Below, one piece after another: positions 27,936 through 31,073 of a stretch of 31,073 nucleotides of DNA (position 1 is the first letter of the stretch; the number at the start of each line of letters is the position of its first letter). The position numbers were made by a program, and so were the translations under genes. The stretch comes from a virus, in IMG/VR virus record IMGVR_UViG_3300037258_000235, positions 1-31,073 of that record, one strand, 5' to 3'. The notes under the pieces are model-generated. The model saw only the letters and a program-made list of their open reading frames with translations, did no database searches and had not been told where the DNA came from.

Positions 27936-28496
27936 ATGGCGACGCGCGGAAATAAGAAGCAGCTCGCCCTAGGGCCGGGCTACCTCCTGGCGAACATCCT
28001 GGCGGCCACTGAGCCCGTGGACCTGGTGACTCCGTGGGCGCAGGTAGACATCGGATGGGCGCTTCTCGGCTACACCAGCGGCGGTTCGGAGTTCAACCAT
28101 CAGCTCAAGACGAGCCCTGTGATGGTCGAGGAAGAGCTGGACGCCGTCACGAACGCCCCCGACGGGCGCACTTCCTCGGTGACGTTCGACCTAGCGCAGA
28201 TCACCGCCACAAACTGGAAAGTGGCATGCAACGGGGGCACCATCACTAACGGCAACGGGGTCGTCCGCTTCGAACCCCCGGCCCTCGGTGAAGAGGTCCG
28301 GGCCATGATCGGCTGGGAGGCCGAAGACCACACCGAGCGGATGATCTACAGGCAGTGCATCATGAACGGCGCACTGAAGGTCGCCCGGAAGAAGGGTGGC
28401 GCGAACGCCACTATGGCATGCACCTTCGAGCTCGAACTGCCCGACACCGGCCAGGAGCTGTGGGCGTGGATCGGTAACGATCCGCTGCGCCTGTAG
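27936..28496 (+). CDS. Major tail (tube) protein
   Basis: A 186-residue protein with LGPGYLLANILAATEPVDLV, then WALLGYTSGGSEFNHQLKTS, and a beta-rich C terminus ending in a helix. Size, order (directly before the chaperones) and pattern agree with actinophage tail tube subunits, which polymerise into the tube under control of the tape measure. Confidence 0.8.
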   Translation: MATRGNKKQLALGPGYLLANILAATEPVDLVTPWAQVDIGWALLGYTSGGSEFNHQLKTSPVMVEEELDAVTNAPDGRTSSVTFDLAQITATNWKVACNGGTITNGNGVVRFEPPALGEEVRAMIGWEAEDHTERMIYRQCIMNGALKVARKKGGANATMACTFELELPDTGQELWAWIGNDPLRL

Positions 28497-28538
28497 ATAG
28501 TCTGCGTAGGACAGAATAATGTTCTACGTACTGTGGAA
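28492..28538 (+). promoter_or_regulatory. Promoter P5 with paired operators
   Basis: Weak -35 TGTAGA (28492-28497), half-site GTCTGCGTA (28500-28508), -10 AATAAT (28515-28520; strict offset gives ATAATG) and operator TTCTACGTACTGTGGAA (28522-28538). The 22-bp spacing is kept. It stands between the tail tube and chaperone genes. Confidence 0.62.
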
Positions 28539-28549
28539 AGGTGCAGCTT

Positions 28550-29053
28550 ATGTCGGAGATCCGGGAATTCACGTCGGCCGCCCCGGAGGGGTCGGAGAAC
28601 GCGCTCGCCGGGATCAAGGTCCAGCTCGACGGTGTGGTGTTCGAGTGCAAGGGTCGGCTGAACGTCCTGAAGATGTCCAAGCTAGCCGCCAAGGCCATCG
28701 AGGACGAAACGGCCGATGCGGCCGAGGCCGCGAGTATCTACGTGACGCTCGCGCGGGCGTTCGGTCCGGAGTGGGCGCGCCTCGAAGCGCACATCGACGA
28801 GCACGACACCTCCGACGAGGCCATCCTCGGGATCTTGCAGTACGTGAACGAGGCTATTCAGGAGAACGCCGAGCGGATCACGGAGCGCCCTACACGGCCG
28901 TCCTCAAGCTCCTCGACTGGGCTGGGGGGCAAGGACGAGCTGCCTGTGCGCTCCATCTCCCTGTCCAAGCAGACCGTCACGGTCGAGGCCCCGGACAAGC
29001 CGGCCAAGCAGCCGAAACAGCGGACGACCGCGACCAGCCGCCGTACGGGCTGA
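28550..29053 (+). CDS. Tail assembly chaperone, upstream product
   Basis: A 167-residue protein starting at ATG 28550 with GGAAAGG upstream. It has NALAGIKVQLDGVVFECKGR, then LAAKAIEDETADAAEAASIY and EWARLEAHIDEHDTSDEAIL, and a Lys/Thr-rich tail. It matches the gpG-type chaperone that binds the tape measure during tail assembly. The slippery heptamer at 28924-28930 allows a fraction of ribosomes to enter the -1 frame and make a longer product. Confidence 0.85.
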   Translation: MSEIREFTSAAPEGSENALAGIKVQLDGVVFECKGRLNVLKMSKLAAKAIEDETADAAEAASIYVTLARAFGPEWARLEAHIDEHDTSDEAILGILQYVNEAIQENAERITERPTRPSSSSSTGLGGKDELPVRSISLSKQTVTVEAPDKPAKQPKQRTTATSRRTG

Positions 29054-29289
29054 CCTGGCCGCGGTTCCTCAGCTGCGTCGAGCAGATCTACGTCGAGCAG
29101 CTGGCCCGAGACGAGCAACTCCACTTCCTGGCCATGATCGCGATGGGCCTGGGGGCGGAGGACCTGGAGGACTACGAGCCGCCGCCGGTGCGGATCGCTG
29201 ACTGGCTCGACGACACCCCTGCGACTGCGGAGTCGCGGCGTGACCGGATCGCGGAGATCGCGGAACTGACCGGCGGGGAGGTGATCTGA
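28550..29289 (+). CDS. Tail assembly chaperone fusion via -1 frameshift
   Basis: The long product of about 246 residues results from a -1 slip on G GGG GGC (28924-28930), read in the upstream frame as CTG GGG GGC. After the slip the -1 frame is open to TGA 29287-29289. It contains YGLTWPRFLSCVEQIYVEQL, then LHFLAMIAMGLGAEDLEDYE. This corresponds to the gpGT arrangement of lambda. The GT product bridges tape measure and tube subunits. Confidence 0.8.
28924..28930 (+). promoter_or_regulatory. -1 frameshift slippery site GGGGGGC
   Basis: In the chaperone frame the codons are CTG GGG GGC, so the heptamer G GGG GGC fits X XXY YYZ exactly. The -1 frame downstream stays open for 119 codons after the slip. 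Confidence 0.75.
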
Positions 29290-29292
29290 CCC

Positions 29293-31073
29293 ATGGCCCT
29301 CGGCGGCCTCGCCCAGGCGTTCGTACGGCTCCGGATTGACAGCTCTCAGGTGGCCGCTGACACGAGCAAGGGCATCGAGGAAGGCGCGGTCGGCAGCGAC
29401 GCCGAGAAGGCGGGAGAGAAGACGGGGGAGCGGTACTCCTCCGGTTTCAACAGGGCGTTCAAGGCCGCCGCGATCGGGGCGCTGGTGTTCGCTGCGATCG
29501 GCGCGGCGTCGATCAAGATGGGCATCGACTTCCAGGCGTCCATGACCAAGATCCGGACGCAGGCCGGCGGATCGGCGCAGGATGTCAAGACGCTGTCCGC
29601 CGCGGTGCTGAAACTGGCCCCCAGCACGCAGCAGGGGCCGCTGCAGCTGGCCGACGCCCTCTTCCATCTGAAGTCGGTCGGACTGGACAACGTTCAGGCG
29701 ATGAAGGCGCTCAAGACCGCCTCCGACCTGGCGGCGGTCGGCGGGTCGAACCTTGAGGACACGACCAACGCGATCGCGGCGGCGTGGCGGTCCGGGATCA
29801 AGGGCGCCCAGAGCTTCGGGCAGGCCGCCGCCACCACGAACGCGATCATCGGCGCCGGGAACATGCGGATGCAGGACTACGTCACCGCGATGGGCACCGG
29901 TGTCCTCTCCGCGGCTACGACGTTCGGCGTGTCCATGAAGCAGGTCGGCGGCGCGCTGGCCCTGATGACCGACGAAGGCGTACCCGCAGTCGATGCGGCT
30001 ACCCGGCTGAAAATGTCGTTCTCGCTGCTCGGGGCGCCGTCGAAGGCTGCTGAGGCGCAGCTGAAAACGATCGGGCTGACGGGGCTGCAGCTGGCCAACA
30101 CGATGCGCGGCCCCACGGGCCTGGTGGGGACGATCGGGTTGCTGAAGTCGCATCTCGACGCGGCCGGCCTGTCAGCGAGCCAGCAGGCCATCTTGCTGTC
30201 GCATGCGTTCGGCGGCGGCAAGTCGAGCTCGGCGATCCTGACGATGATCAACAACTTCTCCACGTTGAAGCAGAAGCAGGACCAGATCACCGCCGGGATC
30301 AAGAAGTACGGGCCCGCGGTGGCGGCGCAGAAGCAGACCGTCCAGGCGCAGCTCGACATCCTGCGGTCGAGCGTGGAGACCATCGGTGTCCGGATGGGGA
30401 CCGCGCTGCTGGGGCCGGCGGTGAAGTTCGTCCACTTCGTGAGCGGCAGCCTGATCCCCGGGATCCTGCGGATCGGCGGGGTACTCGGCGGGGTGCTGAA
30501 GAACCCGTTCGGCGGGGCGTTCCTCGCCGGGCTGCTCGGCGCCATGATCGCGATCAAGGCCATCGTGGTCGCCATGAAGATCTGGGACGGCGTCCAGGTC
30601 CTCCTCGACGCGGCGATGGACGCCAACCCGATCGGTATCCTCATCGTCGCTGTGGCGGGGCTGGCGGCCGGGATCGCGGTGCTGTGGGAGCGGTCCGCGG
30701 CGTTCCGGAACGTGGTCGAGGGGGCGTTCCGCGCGGTGACCCGCGCAGCTCAGGAGGCGCTGGACTGGGTCAAGGGCCACTGGAAGCTCATCGCCGTCAT
30801 CCTCCTCGCCCCGATCGCCCCCGTACTCCTCGCCGTGGGCGGGTTGTTCCTGCTGCTCCGCAAACCTGTCGAGGCGGTGTTCGGTGACATCAAGAAGATC
30901 GCCGGGACGTTCGGGGCGTGGTGGAAGTCCTACGGCGCTGAAGTGGTGCAGGTATGGCATGACATCTGGGATCCCATAGCCGCCGTGGTCGAGGCGGTGT
31001 GGGGCCTGATCGTCAACGGGGTGCAAACCGGCTGGGCTGTCCTGATGGGCATCCTGCGGCCCGGAATCGACCT
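29293..31073 (+). CDS. Tape measure protein (partial)
   Basis: The frame from ATG 29293 stays open to the window edge (593 codons so far). It begins ALGGLAQAFVRLRIDSSQVA and contains a TP901-type tape measure core: FQASMTKIRTQAGGSAQDVK, then LYxLKSVG-like LADALFHLKSVGLDNVQAMK, DYVTAMGTGVLSAATTFGVS and SMKQVGGALALMTDEGVP. Hydrophobic segments follow (FLAGLLGAMIAIKAIVVAMK, then LIVAVAGLAAGIAVLW and LIAVILLAPIAPVLLAVGGL). Tape measures set tail length and insert in the host membrane on DNA ejection. GGGGAGG lies upstream. Confidence 0.93.
   Translation, partial: MALGGLAQAFVRLRIDSSQVAADTSKGIEEGAVGSDAEKAGEKTGERYSSGFNRAFKAAAIGALVFAAIGAASIKMGIDFQASMTKIRTQAGGSAQDVKTLSAAVLKLAPSTQQGPLQLADALFHLKSVGLDNVQAMKALKTASDLAAVGGSNLEDTTNAIAAAWRSGIKGAQSFGQAAATTNAIIGAGNMRMQDYVTAMGTGVLSAATTFGVSMKQVGGALALMTDEGVPAVDAATRLKMSFSLLGAPSKAAEAQLKTIGLTGLQLANTMRGPTGLVGTIGLLKSHLDAAGLSASQQAILLSHAFGGGKSSSAILTMINNFSTLKQKQDQITAGIKKYGPAVAAQKQTVQAQLDILRSSVETIGVRMGTALLGPAVKFVHFVSGSLIPGILRIGGVLGGVLKNPFGGAFLAGLLGAMIAIKAIVVAMKIWDGVQVLLDAAMDANPIGILIVAVAGLAAGIAVLWERSAAFRNVVEGAFRAVTRAAQEALDWVKGHWKLIAVILLAPIAPVLLAVGGLFLLLRKPVEAVFGDIKKIAGTFGAWWKSYGAEVVQVWHDIWDPIAAVVEAVWGLIVNGVQTGWAVLMGILRPGID

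Noticed and set aside
28970-29030. Alternative slippery site near the end of the chaperone gene
   Set aside because: No heptamer of the X XXY YYZ type in the correct phase was found there; GGGGGGC at 28924 fits exactly.
28858-30153. 431-residue minus-strand open frame
   Set aside because: Antisense to chaperone and tape measure genes; Arg/His/Gly-rich shadow.

Overview
The window is high-GC DNA with strong G/C preference at third codon positions, GTG starts and tightly overlapping ATGA/GTGA/TGATG gene junctions. This points to an actinobacterium (order Streptomycetales/Streptosporangiales-like) carrying a temperate siphovirus or prophage. From about 2.8 kb to the right edge the genes read as one phage genome on the + strand. 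No integrase, replication gene, lysis gene, tRNA gene or CRISPR array was recognised.

Layout. (1) 1-2.7 kb is a regulatory region: two tandem small paralogous genes on the minus strand, a divergent GntR-type DNA-binding protein, a convergent XRE/TPR-type regulator on the minus strand, and the start-less remnant of a membrane-anchored transglycosylase tail. (2) 2.8-9.2 kb holds about 18 very small early genes in one direction, most without a known function. Many carry Cys/His metal-binding motifs, and one is a single-pass membrane protein. (3) 9.3-13.4 kb starts with an HGG-motif small-terminase-like protein and continues with more small genes. (4) 13.4-25.6 kb is the packaging and head module: fibre or decoration-type proteins, including a 746-residue repeat protein; large terminase; portal fused to a MuF-like domain; protease-scaffold polyprotein with nested starts; decoration protein; major capsid protein; connectors; fibre-like proteins. 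(5) 25.6-26.6 kb is accessory: a secreted protein followed by a small gene with its own promoter and flanking terminators (a moron). (6) 26.7-31.1 kb is the tail module: head-tail closure, tail terminator, two tail proteins, tail assembly chaperones joined by a -1 frameshift, and the tape measure protein, which runs off the window.

The most striking signal is a repeated promoter-operator module. The palindrome TTCTRCRTWACGCAGAA sits directly after a -10 hexamer, and a half-site TTCTGCRTT lies exactly 22 bp upstream between -35 and -10. The same geometry occurs at 2740, 5828, 26282 and 28492. A related double operator lies at 9206-9244, and variants lie near the two regulator genes. This looks like a genome-wide immunity regulon controlling early genes, the switch to packaging, the moron and the tail chaperones. 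Other notable points are a perfect 13-bp hairpin inside the capsid gene, another enclosing the start region of the portal, nested starts in the protease gene, and a possible frameshift at the portal N terminus.
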